Shown: positions 27,007 to 36,728 of the stretch, in pieces | Numbering within the stretch: the first letter of the stretch is position 1 | How the letters are laid out: every line of letters starts with the position of its first letter | Assembly: GCA_025210395.1 (NCBI GenBank) | Contig: JAOARV010000039.1 | Location: 1 to 58,197, forward strand | Direction: 5' to 3' | Length of the DNA: 58,197 nt | Source of the DNA: Marinisporobacter sp. | Lineage (GTDB): Bacteria; Bacillota; Clostridia; Peptostreptococcales; Thermotaleaceae | Notes under the pieces: generated by a model | The model's database searches: none | What the model was told of the DNA's origin: nothing | Seen by the model: the letters and a program-made list of their open reading frames with translations, nothing else | Position numbers and translations under genes: made by a program

Positions 27007-28053
27007 ATGTCATTAATTAATTTAAAGGATCTTACAGTTTCTTATGATGGAAAGACAGATATATTAGAGGAATTAAATCTTCAAGTAGAAAAAGGACAAT
27101 TGGTTTCTTTATTAGGACCTAGTGGATGTGGGAAGACGACTACATTAAGAGTAATAGCCGGGTTTATAGAACCAACGAAGGGACAGTTTATATTTGATAA
27201 TAAAGATTATACAAATATTCCTGTGCATAAAAGAAATTTTGGACTAGTATTTCAAAGTTATGCTTTATTTCCCCATTTAACAGTATTTGAGAATGTTGCT
27301 TTTGGATTAAAAATGAGAAAAATGGATAAAGAAAGTATCACTCAAGATGTAAAGAAAATACTAAAGGTTGTAAATTTAGAAGAATATAGTACGCGATATC
27401 CAAAGGAATTATCAGGTGGGCAAAGACAAAGAGTTGCTATTGCAAGAGCATTAGTAATTCAGCCTGATTTATTGCTTTTAGATGAACCCCTTAGTAACCT
27501 AGATGCAAAATTAAGATTAAATATGCGTGTAGAGATTAGAAAATTACAAAAACAATTAGGAATTACCACTGTTTTTGTTACGCATGATCAGGAAGAATGT
27601 TTTTCTATTTCAGATAAGGTGGCTGTTATGAATGGCGGGGTCATTGAACAATATGATGCACCGGAGAAGATTTATTCATATCCTGCAACAGAATTTGTAG
27701 CAAGATTTGTAGGTTTTGAAAATTTTATAAAGTTAAAACAAATTGGAGAAAATAACTATGTGTCAGAAGAAGGAATTCAATTTGTAAGTGATTTTGAAAA
27801 AGAAAATAGCAAGGAAGAAATAAAAGGGACGATTCGACCAGATGATATTCAAATCATAGACCCTGCTGCTACTGACTTAAACAATATGATCAATGGAGAA
27901 ATTGAAATCCGTACTTATTTAGGAAAAGAATATCAATATGCTGTAAATACAGCATTAGGAACTTTGATTGTGAACGGAAGCAATGATCAAAAATATAGTC
28001 AAGGAGACAAGGTAAGACTATACTTACCCTCAAATAAACTTATTTTAGTATAA
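27007..28053 (+). CDS. ABC transporter ATP-binding protein (PotA type)
   Basis: This 348-residue ATPase energises the two permeases. Walker A is GPSGCGKTT, the Q-loop is FQSYALFPHLTV, the signature is LSGGQRQRVAIARAL, Walker B is LLLLDEPLSNLDA and the H-loop is VFVTHDQEE. The C-terminal part, about 100 residues from residue 240, is a TOBE-like regulatory domain (GTIRPDDIQIID). Length and order are typical of the PotA/CysA group. GGTTGGAGG lies before the ATG, 16 bases after the previous stop. Confidence 0.92.
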   Translation: MSLINLKDLTVSYDGKTDILEELNLQVEKGQLVSLLGPSGCGKTTTLRVIAGFIEPTKGQFIFDNKDYTNIPVHKRNFGLVFQSYALFPHLTVFENVAFGLKMRKMDKESITQDVKKILKVVNLEEYSTRYPKELSGGQRQRVAIARALVIQPDLLLLDEPLSNLDAKLRLNMRVEIRKLQKQLGITTVFVTHDQEECFSISDKVAVMNGGVIEQYDAPEKIYSYPATEFVARFVGFENFIKLKQIGENNYVSEEGIQFVSDFEKENSKEEIKGTIRPDDIQIIDPAATDLNNMINGEIEIRTYLGKEYQYAVNTALGTLIVNGSNDQKYSQGDKVRLYLPSNKLILV

Positions 28054-28070
28054 AAGGAGGAGAAAAAATC

Positions 28071-29111
28071 ATGAAAAAATTATGTGTATTGCTTATTTTA
28101 ATTTTAGTATTTACAAGTATTGTTGGTTGTAGTCCAAAAGAAGAGGAAACAAATCAATTGGTGATTTCTACTTGGGGGTATAATGAGGACAAGTTATGGG
28201 AGAATGTATTTAAACCATTTGAAGAAGCAAATAACGTTAAAATTGTATTAGAAACAGGAAATAACTCTGAAAGACTAACAAAGTTAAGAACAAATCCAAG
28301 TAATAATGTGGATATTATTTATTTAGCAGAAGCTTTTGCACAAGAAGGTGCTAAAGAAGGGTTATTTGAAAAAATTGATTATAGTAAAATTCCAAATGCC
28401 AAGAAAAGCAATGAAAAGGCTCAATATTTAGTAGAACAAGGCTATGGACCAGCCTATACATTAAATCGTGCAGCTATTGTATATGATCCTACAAAGGTTG
28501 ATTTTGAAATAAAATCATGGAAAGATTTATGGAATCCAGCTTTAAAAGGAAAGGTATCGATCCCTGAAATTTCAACAACCTTTGGACCTGCAGCTATGTA
28601 TTTAGCATCTAATAAAGGTGGGGTAGCTATCGCTACTGATAATGGAGAAACTGCATTTAAAGAGTTAGAAGTATTAAAGCCAAACCTAGTGAAGACTTAT
28701 ACAAAATCATCTGATCTAGCAAATATGTTTGCCAATGGTGAGATTGCAGTAGCTGTGGCAGCAGATTTTGCTTTTGGAAGAATCAAGGATGGATCGAAGG
28801 ATGCCGTATTTATAGATCCAGAAGAAGGAGCTTACTTAAACTTTAATACAATCAACATTGTGAAGAACTCAAAGAATAAAGATTTAGCATTAAAGTTTAT
28901 TGATTATGCATTAAGTCAAGAGGTACAAATGAAAACAGCTAAAGCATTAGGAGAGTCTCCAATAAATGTAGATGTAGAACTATCAGAAGAAGAAGCTAAA
29001 AACTTAACTTATGGAGATAAGGTCGAAAAAGGAAATACTGTTGATTATACATTTGTAAATAGTATGAAAAACCAATGGGTAGATACGTGGAATAGAATAT
29101 TAAATCAATAG
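28071..29111 (+). CDS. extracellular solute-binding lipoprotein (PotD type)
   Basis: This 346-residue lipoprotein has a signal peptide with lipobox VGCS and a family 8 (PotD/IdiA-like) periplasmic binding fold. Typical segments are QLVISTWGYNEDKLWENVF near the start, VDIIYLAEAFAQEG, and FINIVKNSK-like text in LNFNTINIVKNSKNKDLALK. It captures the substrate outside the cell for the preceding ABC transporter. AGGAGG precedes the ATG. The binding-site acids used for polyamines cannot be confirmed by eye, so the ligand is open; the deaminases downstream favour a nucleobase or nucleoside. Confidence 0.88.
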   Translation: MKKLCVLLILILVFTSIVGCSPKEEETNQLVISTWGYNEDKLWENVFKPFEEANNVKIVLETGNNSERLTKLRTNPSNNVDIIYLAEAFAQEGAKEGLFEKIDYSKIPNAKKSNEKAQYLVEQGYGPAYTLNRAAIVYDPTKVDFEIKSWKDLWNPALKGKVSIPEISTTFGPAAMYLASNKGGVAIATDNGETAFKELEVLKPNLVKTYTKSSDLANMFANGEIAVAVAADFAFGRIKDGSKDAVFIDPEEGAYLNFNTINIVKNSKNKDLALKFIDYALSQEVQMKTAKALGESPINVDVELSEEEAKNLTYGDKVEKGNTVDYTFVNSMKNQWVDTWNRILNQ

Positions 29112-29132
29112 GAAATAGAATAGGAGGACATG

Positions 29133-30836
29133 ATGGAACTAGATTTATTGATCAAAAATGTGCAGGTATATAATGTTTACTTTAAAAAATTCATCTATGC
29201 AGATGTAGGGGTGATAGAAGGTAAGTTTTTATATATAGGACAGGATCAGGAATTTACAAGTAAAGAAGTATTCGATGGAAAAGGAAAATATATGATTCCA
29301 GGTCTTGTTGATATTCATATGCATATTGAAAGTTCTATGACAACTCCTTTTCAGTTTTCTCAAGCAGTGATTCAACATGGGGTAACTACAATAGTAGCAG
29401 ATCCACATGAAATTGCTAATGTGTTTGGATTAGAAGGAATAGAAGCAATGATTCATTGCAACCATCAAGACGCCGTAGATATATTCTACGGCGTTCCTAG
29501 TTCTGTACCATCTACATCTTCTGCACTTGAGACTACTGGAGGGAGTATAAAAGAAGAAGAGGTAGCAAAGCTTCTTAAAAGGGATGAAATATGCTGTTTA
29601 GGAGAGGTTATGAATTTTAAAGATCTAATTAGTGATACGGACTCTTTAATCAATAGAATCATTAGATTGATTAAAAAGGAGAAACCACATATACAAATGG
29701 AAGGACATTGCCCTAAAATAACAGGATTAGAACTGGCAAAATTCATATATCAAGGGGTAGACGCTGATCATACGCAGCAGAGCATAGATACATTAAGAGA
29801 AAAAATACAAAATGGTATGTTTATAGAAATTCAAGAAAAATCCATGACAGAGGAAAATATAAACTATTTAGTTGAAAATAATTTATATGAGCATTTTTGT
29901 CTTGTGACAGATGATGTAATGGCAGATAAAATTCTTAAGGGACATTTAAATGAATTAGTGAAGAAATCTATAGCCATGGGAATGCCTATAGAAGAGGCCA
30001 TATATGTTAGTACGTATACACCTGCTAGAAGAATGGGTCTTAGAGATAGAGGGAGTATTGCACCAGGGAAGAAAGCAGATTTTATTCTATTAGAGGATAT
30101 AGATGATTTTACTATTCAATATGTATATAAAGATGGGAAAAAAGTATTTGATGGAGAAGTGCATTATCAGGAGGAAAAAAAACTTTTTCCGAAGCATTTT
30201 TATAAAAGTATAAATTTAGAGGATGTAGATGAAGGGGATTTTGAAGTAATTGCTTCTATAAGGAATGGAGAAGTTAGGTGTAGAGCAATGAAGGTAAATC
30301 CTCATACTACATTTACTGAAAATGTAGAAAAGGTTTTAGAGATAGAAAATGGGAAATTACAATGGGAGCAATCTTCTAATTGTTTAATAACTGTATTTGA
30401 CCGATATAAGAAAACAAAAAATAAATCCTTTGGCTTGGTAACGGGTTCTATTATTAAAGAAGGTGCTGTTGCTACTACTTATGCACATGATCATCACAAT
30501 TTGATGGTAATGGGACAAAATGCAAAAGACATGATGATAGCTACAAATTGGATCATTAAAAACCAGGGAGGGTATTGTGTAGTGAATAAGGGTAAAATCA
30601 TAGCATCCTTAGAACTACCTGTAGGGGGAATATTATCAGAGGAAAGAATTGATCTTTTAGGGAAGAAGTTAGAGAATATTAGAAAAGCCCTAAAGGACTT
30701 AGGATATATTCATCACAATGAAATTATGTCTTTTAGTACATTATCCCTCCCAGTAAGTCCTAGTTTAAAAATTACAGATCAAGGATTAATAGATGTAAAA
30801 AAACAAGAGATTGTTGACTTATTTTATGAAAAATAG
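29133..30836 (+). CDS. ade: adenine deaminase
   Basis: This enzyme of about 567 residues is an amidohydrolase of the Ade family that turns adenine into hypoxanthine and ammonia with a Mn/Fe centre. Visible motifs are PGLVDIHMHIESS (metal His), TTIVADPHEIANVFG, SVPSTSSALETTG, GHCPKITG and the C-terminal family block YAHDHHNLMVMG. Length and domain order match the family. Two adjacent ATGs exist (29130, 29133). The second is five bases after AGGAGG and is preferred. A strong 10-bp inverted repeat lies inside the gene at 29470-29494 (reported as a finding). Confidence 0.95.
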   Translation: MELDLLIKNVQVYNVYFKKFIYADVGVIEGKFLYIGQDQEFTSKEVFDGKGKYMIPGLVDIHMHIESSMTTPFQFSQAVIQHGVTTIVADPHEIANVFGLEGIEAMIHCNHQDAVDIFYGVPSSVPSTSSALETTGGSIKEEEVAKLLKRDEICCLGEVMNFKDLISDTDSLINRIIRLIKKEKPHIQMEGHCPKITGLELAKFIYQGVDADHTQQSIDTLREKIQNGMFIEIQEKSMTEENINYLVENNLYEHFCLVTDDVMADKILKGHLNELVKKSIAMGMPIEEAIYVSTYTPARRMGLRDRGSIAPGKKADFILLEDIDDFTIQYVYKDGKKVFDGEVHYQEEKKLFPKHFYKSINLEDVDEGDFEVIASIRNGEVRCRAMKVNPHTTFTENVEKVLEIENGKLQWEQSSNCLITVFDRYKKTKNKSFGLVTGSIIKEGAVATTYAHDHHNLMVMGQNAKDMMIATNWIIKNQGGYCVVNKGKIIASLELPVGGILSEERIDLLGKKLENIRKALKDLGYIHHNEIMSFSTLSLPVSPSLKITDQGLIDVKKQEIVDLFYEK

Positions 30837-30847
30837 GAGAGAGTTAT

Positions 30848-32164
30848 ATGAGTACCATATTTATAAAAAATGTAAATATCCTTACAATGAATAAAGATAA
30901 AGATGTTGTTGAAAAAGGTGTTGTTGTTATAAAGGATGAAAAGATTATAGATGTTGGAAATAAAGAGTTATTAGAGTTATATTCTCCAGATATTATCATA
31001 GATGGAGAAGACGGAATTTTAATGCCGGGTATGGTAAATACCCATACTCATGTATCTATGATTCCTTTTAGAAGCCTTGGAGACGATGTGCCTGATCGGT
31101 TAAAGAAATATATATTCCCCCTTGAAAAGATGCTAGTAGACAAAGAGCTTGTAAGGGTAGGCGCCCAATATGGTATTGCCGAAATGCTTTTAGCTGGGGT
31201 AACCACCTTTGTAGATATGTATTATTTTGAAGATGAAGTAGCAAAAGTAGCAAAGCAATTTGGAATTCGAGGGGTATTAGGAGAAACAATTATCAATTTT
31301 GTTGCTCCTGATGGGAAAGAGCCCTATGAAGGACTTGAATATAGTAAATGGTTTATTGAAAAGTGGAAAGAAGATCCTTTGATTATTCCTGGGGTAGCAC
31401 CCCATGCACCTTACACAAATGATACGATCCATTTACAAAAAGCAATGGATTTAGCAAAGAAATATGATGTACCTATGATTATGCATGTTGCAGAAATGGA
31501 GTATGAATATAGACAGTATAAAGAGCAATATGATTTAACTCCTGTACAATATTTAGATCATATTGGCGTTTTAAATAAAAACTTAATAGCTGCTCATTTA
31601 GTTCATGTAAGTGATGAAGATTTAGAATTGCTAAAAAAGAAAGAGGTAGGTATTGCTCATAATATAGGAGCCAATGCAAAGGGAGCAAAAGGAGTTTGTC
31701 CTGCTGCAAAGATGTATCATAAGGATATGAGAATCGGATTAGGTACAGATGGACCTATGAGTGGAAATACCCTTGATATTATCACCCAGATGGGGTTAGT
31801 TGGAAAAATTCATAAGCTATTTAATAAAGACAGAAGTCTTTTACCAGCAAGTGAGATTGTGGAGATGGCAACTATTGGTGGCGCTAAAGCGATTCATTTA
31901 GAAAAAGAAATAGGTTCTATTGAAGTTGGGAAAAAAGCAGATTTAGTCATTATAGAAACACAGTCTATCAATATGCAGCCTATTTATGATTACTATGCAA
32001 CCTTAGTATATTCAGCTAATATGAGTAATGTAGATACAGTTATGGTAGATGGGAAGATTCTAGTAGAAAATAAAAAATTAAAGCATGTAAATGTAATGGA
32101 GATTACTGAGGATTTAAAGAAAATACAGGATAGAATAGTAAAGGCTACAAAGAAACTGTTGTAA
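30848..32164 (+). CDS. amidohydrolase, SsnA / MTA-SAH deaminase-like
   Basis: This 438-residue zinc-dependent amidohydrolase of the TRZ/ATZ group deaminates purine-type substrates such as methylthioadenosine, S-adenosylhomocysteine or guanine. Metal motifs are NTHTHVSM, HVAE, HLVHVSD and GTDGPMSGN. APHAPYTNDT also fits the MtaD/SsnA pattern. A terminal IGSIEVGKKADLVIIET block is typical. GAGAG lies before the ATG, 11 bases after adenine deaminase. It closes the operon and may act on the nucleoside or base that the transporter brings in. Confidence 0.88.
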   Translation: MSTIFIKNVNILTMNKDKDVVEKGVVVIKDEKIIDVGNKELLELYSPDIIIDGEDGILMPGMVNTHTHVSMIPFRSLGDDVPDRLKKYIFPLEKMLVDKELVRVGAQYGIAEMLLAGVTTFVDMYYFEDEVAKVAKQFGIRGVLGETIINFVAPDGKEPYEGLEYSKWFIEKWKEDPLIIPGVAPHAPYTNDTIHLQKAMDLAKKYDVPMIMHVAEMEYEYRQYKEQYDLTPVQYLDHIGVLNKNLIAAHLVHVSDEDLELLKKKEVGIAHNIGANAKGAKGVCPAAKMYHKDMRIGLGTDGPMSGNTLDIITQMGLVGKIHKLFNKDRSLLPASEIVEMATIGGAKAIHLEKEIGSIEVGKKADLVIIETQSINMQPIYDYYATLVYSANMSNVDTVMVDGKILVENKKLKHVNVMEITEDLKKIQDRIVKATKKLL

Positions 32165-32330
32165 AAAAATATAATAATCATTCTTTATCATTATCTTTGT
32201 TTCATATTTTAAAATAGAACTAGTTTACAATATTAATGTGGTGTGGTGGGAATTAAATTGAAAAAATTTACTTTATATACAGAGGAAACTTTTGGACTAG
32301 ATATGGATAAAAGAATATTCATTTAAAAAT

Positions 32331-32358
32331 AAAATCCACCTTTAAGGTGGATTTTATT
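32331..32358. terminator. bidirectional terminator between the deaminase operon and ilvN
   Basis: A perfect 10-bp stem (AAAATCCACC / GGTGGATTTT) with a 5-base loop lies between convergent genes. Confidence 0.85.
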
Positions 32359-32378
32359 ATACAAGTGTTATTCTATTT

Positions 32379-32873
32379 TTATTCTGCAATAAAAGTATTT
32401 CCTCTTTGAAGTCCAGTAAACCCTGTACGAACAAGCTCAAGGATACCAAAGGGTGCCATAAGTTCTGTAAAACCAGCGATTTTACCAAAATCACCAGTAA
32501 GTTCAACGGTTAAGGTTTCATTAGATACGTCAATAATATTTCCTCGGAAAATATTGATGGTTTCAATAATAGCGGCTCTGTTTTTAAGATCTGCCTTTAC
32601 TTTTAGAAGGATCAACTCTCTGTAAACAGATTTTTCAGGTTTTAATTCTACTACTTTAATCACATTGATTAATTTATTAAGCTGTTTTTTCATTTGCTCT
32701 AGCATATAATCGTCTCCGCTAACCGTGATGGTCATACGAGAAATATTTGGGTTTTCTGTTTCGCCAACAGAGAGACTATCTATATTGTATCCTCTTCGGC
32801 TGAATAATCCTGCGATTCTACTTAAAACTCCCGAATGATTCTCAACTAGAACGGATAGTACATGTCTATTCAT
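32379..32873 (-). CDS. ilvN: acetolactate synthase small (regulatory) subunit
   Basis: This 164-residue regulatory subunit of acetohydroxyacid synthase gives valine feedback control. The N-terminal ACT domain reads HVLSVLVENHSGVLSRIAGL and SRRGYNIDSLSVGETENP. The C-terminal domain ends with GFTGLQRGN. The length is typical. It follows ilvB with a 12-base gap and shares its transcript. AGGGAGG precedes the ATG. Confidence 0.95.
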   Translation of the reverse strand: MNRHVLSVLVENHSGVLSRIAGLFSRRGYNIDSLSVGETENPNISRMTITVSGDDYMLEQMKKQLNKLINVIKVVELKPEKSVYRELILLKVKADLKNRAAIIETINIFRGNIIDVSNETLTVELTGDFGKIAGFTELMAPFGILELVRTGFTGLQRGNTFIAE

Positions 32874-32885
32874 TGTAATCCCTCC

Positions 32886-34499
32886 TTAAATAGTACTAAA
32901 ATCTGAATCTACTACGCATTCGATGAAATATCCTTTTTTGCTATTGAGTGCTTCTTGTAAGGCTTTTTCAAATTCTTTTTGTGTGGTTACTTTTTTAGCA
33001 GAGAGTCCGTAGGCTTCTGCGATTTTTACAAAATCAGGATTTTTATTTAAAGAAACACCAAAGTACTTACCCTCATAATGAAGATCTTGTAGCTCTCGAA
33101 CCATTCCCAATCCACTATTATTGAAAAGTAAAATAATAATATTTAAATCATTTTCGAGAATAGTACCAAGCTCACTTAAAGACATTTGAAATCCTCCGTC
33201 TCCAACTACAGAGACAACGGTTTTTTCAGGACTAGCAAGCTTTGCGCCTATTGCTGCAGGAAGGCTATATCCCATAGTGCCTAGACCTCCAGATGTAAAA
33301 AACTTTCGATTCCCTTTTATTTCAAAGTTTCTAGCAGTCCATATTTGATTTTGACCAACATCTGCTGTAAGAATCACGTCATCATCAACTACTTGAGATA
33401 AAAATTTTAAAGCTTCCTTTGGATTGATAGCGTTTGTAGGGATGATTTTTTCAGGTTCATTTTTTTTCATTTCGTTGATTTTTTCCAGCCACTGATCTGT
33501 TTGAAGGGCTGTACATTTATTTGAAAATTGTTTTAGTATGTTTTTTGCATCTCCAACAATAGGAATTGTTGTATCAATGTTTTTTCCTACCTCTGCAGGA
33601 TCTATATCTACGTGAATAATATTTTGCTTTTCATTAAGTAGCTTCATGCCAGCAGTAGCACGGTCTCCAACCCTTGTACCAATGATCATCAATAAATCTG
33701 ATTCCATTACAACTTGATTTGAAAAGCTATGACCGTGAGAGCCTACCATTCCTACATAATAGGGGGAATCTGAAGGAAGGGCACCAATTCCCATCAAAGT
33801 ATGAACAACAGGAATTTTTGCTTTTTCTGAAAAAGCTTTTAGTTCTTTTGAAGCTTTTGCACAGATAATACCTCCTCCTACGCAAATCAAAGGCTTCTTA
33901 CTGCTCTTTAGTCTTTGTAATGCTCTTTTTATTTGTCCGGCATGTCCTTCATAAGTAGGCTTGTAGCCTGTGATATTTACAGATTTAGGATATTCATATT
34001 TGATTTGTTCCTGTTGAATATCTACAGGGATATCGATAAGAACTGGACCGGGTCTTCCAGAAGATGCAATGTAGAATGCTTCTTTGATGATTGTTGGAAG
34101 ATCTTGGGCATTTTTTACTAAATAATTATGCTTTGTAAAAGGTTCTGTAGCTCCTGTAATATCTGCTTCTTGAAATACATCCTTTCCAATAAAATTGGAA
34201 TTTACTTGTCCTGTAATAATTACAAAAGGAATAGAGTCCATGTAAGCAGTAGCAATACCTGTAATCAAGTTGGTTGCTCCAGGGCCAGAGGTTGCGGTAC
34301 AAACTCCTACCTTTCCTGTAGCTCTAGCATAACCACTTGCGCTGTGAGCTGCAGATTGTTCATGTCTGACTAAAATATGCTTTATATTTGAAGTTCTTAG
34401 AGAGTCATAAAAAGGGAGTACAGCTCCTCCGGGATATCCAAAAATCATATGCACTTTTTCTGCTTCTAAAGATTTTATAATTGCATCTGAAGCTCTCAT
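32886..34499 (-). CDS. ilvB: acetolactate synthase large (catalytic) subunit
   Basis: This 537-residue thiamine-diphosphate enzyme makes acetolactate or acetohydroxybutyrate, the first step to valine, leucine and isoleucine. Visible are the catalytic Glu region RHEQSAAHSASGYARATG, the FAD/central domain, and the TPP-binding block GDGGFQMSLSELGTILENDL with LLFNNSGLGMVRE. The length is slightly shorter than average but complete. AAGGTGA precedes the ATG. It has its own promoter on the minus strand (34550-34579), divergent from the leuA T-box leader. No T-box is seen before ilvB itself. Confidence 0.95.
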   Translation of the reverse strand: MRASDAIIKSLEAEKVHMIFGYPGGAVLPFYDSLRTSNIKHILVRHEQSAAHSASGYARATGKVGVCTATSGPGATNLITGIATAYMDSIPFVIITGQVNSNFIGKDVFQEADITGATEPFTKHNYLVKNAQDLPTIIKEAFYIASSGRPGPVLIDIPVDIQQEQIKYEYPKSVNITGYKPTYEGHAGQIKRALQRLKSSKKPLICVGGGIICAKASKELKAFSEKAKIPVVHTLMGIGALPSDSPYYVGMVGSHGHSFSNQVVMESDLLMIIGTRVGDRATAGMKLLNEKQNIIHVDIDPAEVGKNIDTTIPIVGDAKNILKQFSNKCTALQTDQWLEKINEMKKNEPEKIIPTNAINPKEALKFLSQVVDDDVILTADVGQNQIWTARNFEIKGNRKFFTSGGLGTMGYSLPAAIGAKLASPEKTVVSVVGDGGFQMSLSELGTILENDLNIIILLFNNSGLGMVRELQDLHYEGKYFGVSLNKNPDFVKIAEAYGLSAKKVTTQKEFEKALQEALNSKKGYFIECVVDSDFSTI

Positions 34500-34549
34500 G
34501 GTTTTTCACCTTCTTTATTAAAATTTTCCACAAAAAAACGATTTTAAGT

Positions 34550-34579
34550 ATTGTATCAGACCATGTATATATTTGTCAA
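34550..34579 (-). promoter_or_regulatory. sigma-A promoter of ilvBN
   Basis: On the minus strand TTGACA, 18 bases, TACAAT (with TGA just before it). It gives a short leader of about 45 bases. Confidence 0.7.
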
Positions 34580-34709
34580 TATTATTTAAAGAAAATTCAG
34601 AAAAGAAATCTACGTGAAATATGTGTTGAAAACAATAAATAGCTAATGGTACTATCTCAACAATAAAAAAATTTAGACAAATATTATTTTTTGAAATTGT
34701 TAAAAAAGA

Positions 34710-34738
34710 TTGACAATGATATAAGATTTTGATAAAAT
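34710..34738 (+). promoter_or_regulatory. sigma-A promoter of the leuA T-box transcript
   Basis: A near-ideal TTGACA, 17-base spacer and TAAAAT. The transcript would start near 34745. Confidence 0.8.
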
Positions 34739-34759
34739 ACGTTTCAATACATAAAGATA

Positions 34760-35040
34760 GTAAACGTTAAAAGCAATGCAGGAGAGCGTATTTTTAAGAA
34801 CAGTTTCAGAGAGTCGGTGGTTGCTGAGAACCGATACTGTAAAAAAGTACTACTCACTCCTAAGCAGTTTCTTTGAAATAATAGTAGGAGAAAATGGGTG
34901 GCTCCATTAGAGGCTAAAGTTTGATCAAACTTGTAAGAGTGGCTTTTGTATACTGCAAAAGCAAGTGAAGGTGGTACCGCGGGGAGCGTGAAAGTGATCC
35001 TCGTCCTTGAATAATGTTATTCTTGGACGAGGTTTTTTAT
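34760..35040 (+). promoter_or_regulatory. T-box leader (leucine, CTC specifier)
   Basis: A tRNA-sensing T-box riboswitch. Stem I is closed by AGGAG / CTCCT (from 34781) and contains the distal AGAGAGTCGGTGG region. The 3' side of the specifier loop reads TACTACTCACTCCT. I read the specifier as CTC (Leu) because a conserved purine follows it. The T-box core is GGTGGTACCGCGGG at 34970-34983. The terminator is CCTCGTCC / GGACGAGG (34999-35032) with inner GAATAA / TTATTC and a T-run. Uncharged leucine tRNA would favour the antiterminator and leuA expression. The downstream gene agrees with leucine. Confidence 0.9.
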
Positions 35041-35132
35041 TTGTATAAAAATCAAGGAGCATTTTTATCATAGACATAAAATTAATTAGATGAGAAAGAA
35101 TAGATCAAGGTTAATTAAAGGAGGAATTTTAT

Positions 35133-36659
35133 ATGGCAAAGGAAATAAAGATTTTTGATACAACATTAAGAGATGGAGAACAATCACCAGGATGTAGTAT
35201 GAATATTCATGAAAAGATTCGAGTGGCAAAGCAATTGGAGCTTTTAAAAGTAGATGTGATTGAGGCAGGGTTTGCTATTGCATCCCCTGGAGACTTTACT
35301 TCTGTAAGAGAGATTTCAAAGAATGTGAAGAATTGTACTGTTGCAAGTTTAGCAAGAGCATTACCAAAGGATATAGATATAGCATGGGAAGCTGTTAAAT
35401 ATGCAAAATATCCTAGGATACATACATTCATTGCTACCTCAGATATTCATATGAAATATAAGCTAAAAATGAAACCAGAGGAAGTACTTGAAAATGCTGT
35501 AAACATGGTAGAACATGCAAAAGCATATTGTGAAGATATTGAATTTTCAGCTGAAGATGCAACGAGAAGTAACCCTGAATTTTTAGCAAAGCTATTTGAC
35601 CGAGTCATAAAGGTCGGGGCTACAGTGATTAATATTCCTGACACAGTAGGATATACAACACCGGATGAATATTATGAGTTTATTACAACTATAAGAGAAA
35701 AATCAGATTATCTAGACAAAGTAGATATTTCTGTACACTGTCATAATGATCTAGGAATGGCTGTAGCAAACTCATTAGCAGCTGCAAAGGCAGGGGCTAC
35801 TCAGATTGAATGTACCATCAATGGGATTGGAGAAAGAGCAGGAAATGCAGCATTAGAAGAAATTGTTATGGCTATGAATACAAGAAAAGATGTTCTTGGT
35901 TTATACTGCAATGTAGATACAAAGCAGATTATGCGTTCAAGTAAGCTATTAAGTAGCATAACAGGTGTTGAGGTTCAGCCAAATAAGGCGATCGTAGGCA
36001 ATAATGCCTTTGCCCATGAATCAGGAATTCACCAGCATGGCGTTTTAGAAGAAAGAACTACCTATGAAATCATGACACCTGAGTCTATTGGACTTTCTCA
36101 AAACAAGATGGTTCTTGGAAAGCATTCAGGGAAACATGCCTTTGAGGATCGATTAAAGGCTTTAGGATATGATTTATCTAAAGAAGAAATAATAAAGGCT
36201 TTTGGACAGTTTAAAGAATTAGCAGATAAAAAGAAGACCATTTATGATGATGATATAGAAGCCATTATTACAAGAAATACCATTGCTTATCCAGAAGTGT
36301 ATAAACTACAGAGATTTGTGATTAATAGTGGAAATACCATTACATCTACTGCAGCTGTGATCCTTATGAATCATGATCAAGAAATAGAAGAAGTATCTAT
36401 AGGGGATGGACCTGTAGATGCAGCTTTTAAAGCTATTGAGAAAATTATAGGGATTGATATGACACTAGAGGATTACAAACTTCATTCTGTAACAGAAGGA
36501 AAGGATGCCCAAGGAGAAGCGATTGTAAAATTAAAGCATAATGGAAAAATCTATACAGGTAGAGGTCTTAGTACAGATGTTGTTGAAGCGAGTATTAAAG
36601 GATATATTGGAGCAGTGAATAAAATTTTATATCAAGTAGAAGAAAAGAAAGAAATGTAA
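35133..36659 (+). CDS. leuA: 2-isopropylmalate synthase
   Basis: This 508-residue enzyme performs the first committed step of leucine synthesis (acetyl-CoA plus 2-oxoisovalerate). The TIM-barrel motif FDTTLRDGEQSPGCSM contains the metal-binding Asp. HCHNDLGMAVANSLAA holds the His pair, and GIGERAGNAALEEI is the second family signature. A C-terminal LeuA allosteric domain begins near residue 370 (ITSTAAVILMNHDQEIEEVS). GGAGG lies before the ATG. It is under the leucine T-box. leuB, leuC and leuD are not adjacent; a terminator follows directly, so leuA is monocistronic here. Confidence 0.95.
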   Translation: MAKEIKIFDTTLRDGEQSPGCSMNIHEKIRVAKQLELLKVDVIEAGFAIASPGDFTSVREISKNVKNCTVASLARALPKDIDIAWEAVKYAKYPRIHTFIATSDIHMKYKLKMKPEEVLENAVNMVEHAKAYCEDIEFSAEDATRSNPEFLAKLFDRVIKVGATVINIPDTVGYTTPDEYYEFITTIREKSDYLDKVDISVHCHNDLGMAVANSLAAAKAGATQIECTINGIGERAGNAALEEIVMAMNTRKDVLGLYCNVDTKQIMRSSKLLSSITGVEVQPNKAIVGNNAFAHESGIHQHGVLEERTTYEIMTPESIGLSQNKMVLGKHSGKHAFEDRLKALGYDLSKEEIIKAFGQFKELADKKKTIYDDDIEAIITRNTIAYPEVYKLQRFVINSGNTITSTAAVILMNHDQEIEEVSIGDGPVDAAFKAIEKIIGIDMTLEDYKLHSVTEGKDAQGEAIVKLKHNGKIYTGRGLSTDVVEASIKGYIGAVNKILYQVEEKKEM

Positions 36660-36684
36660 AACAAAGATGTTTACTAAAATGCAT

Positions 36685-36719
36685 AAAAAATCTCCTAAAA
36701 ACATATAGGAGATTTTTTA
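36685..36719. terminator. intrinsic terminator after leuA
   Basis: AATCTCCTA / TAGGAGATT stem with a T-run on the plus strand and A-run on the other side. It can serve both convergent genes. Confidence 0.8.
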
Positions 36720-36728
36720 TTATGACTA

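Noticed and set aside
32240..32326. Small gene of about 26 codons after the deaminase operon
   Set aside because: It starts with GTG or TTG behind a weak site and resembles no known peptide. It may be coding but cannot be supported.
34500..34549. Second T-box controlling ilvBN
   Set aside because: The ilvB leader is only about 45 bases from its promoter and has no T-box core. The T-box belongs to the leuA transcript on the other strand.
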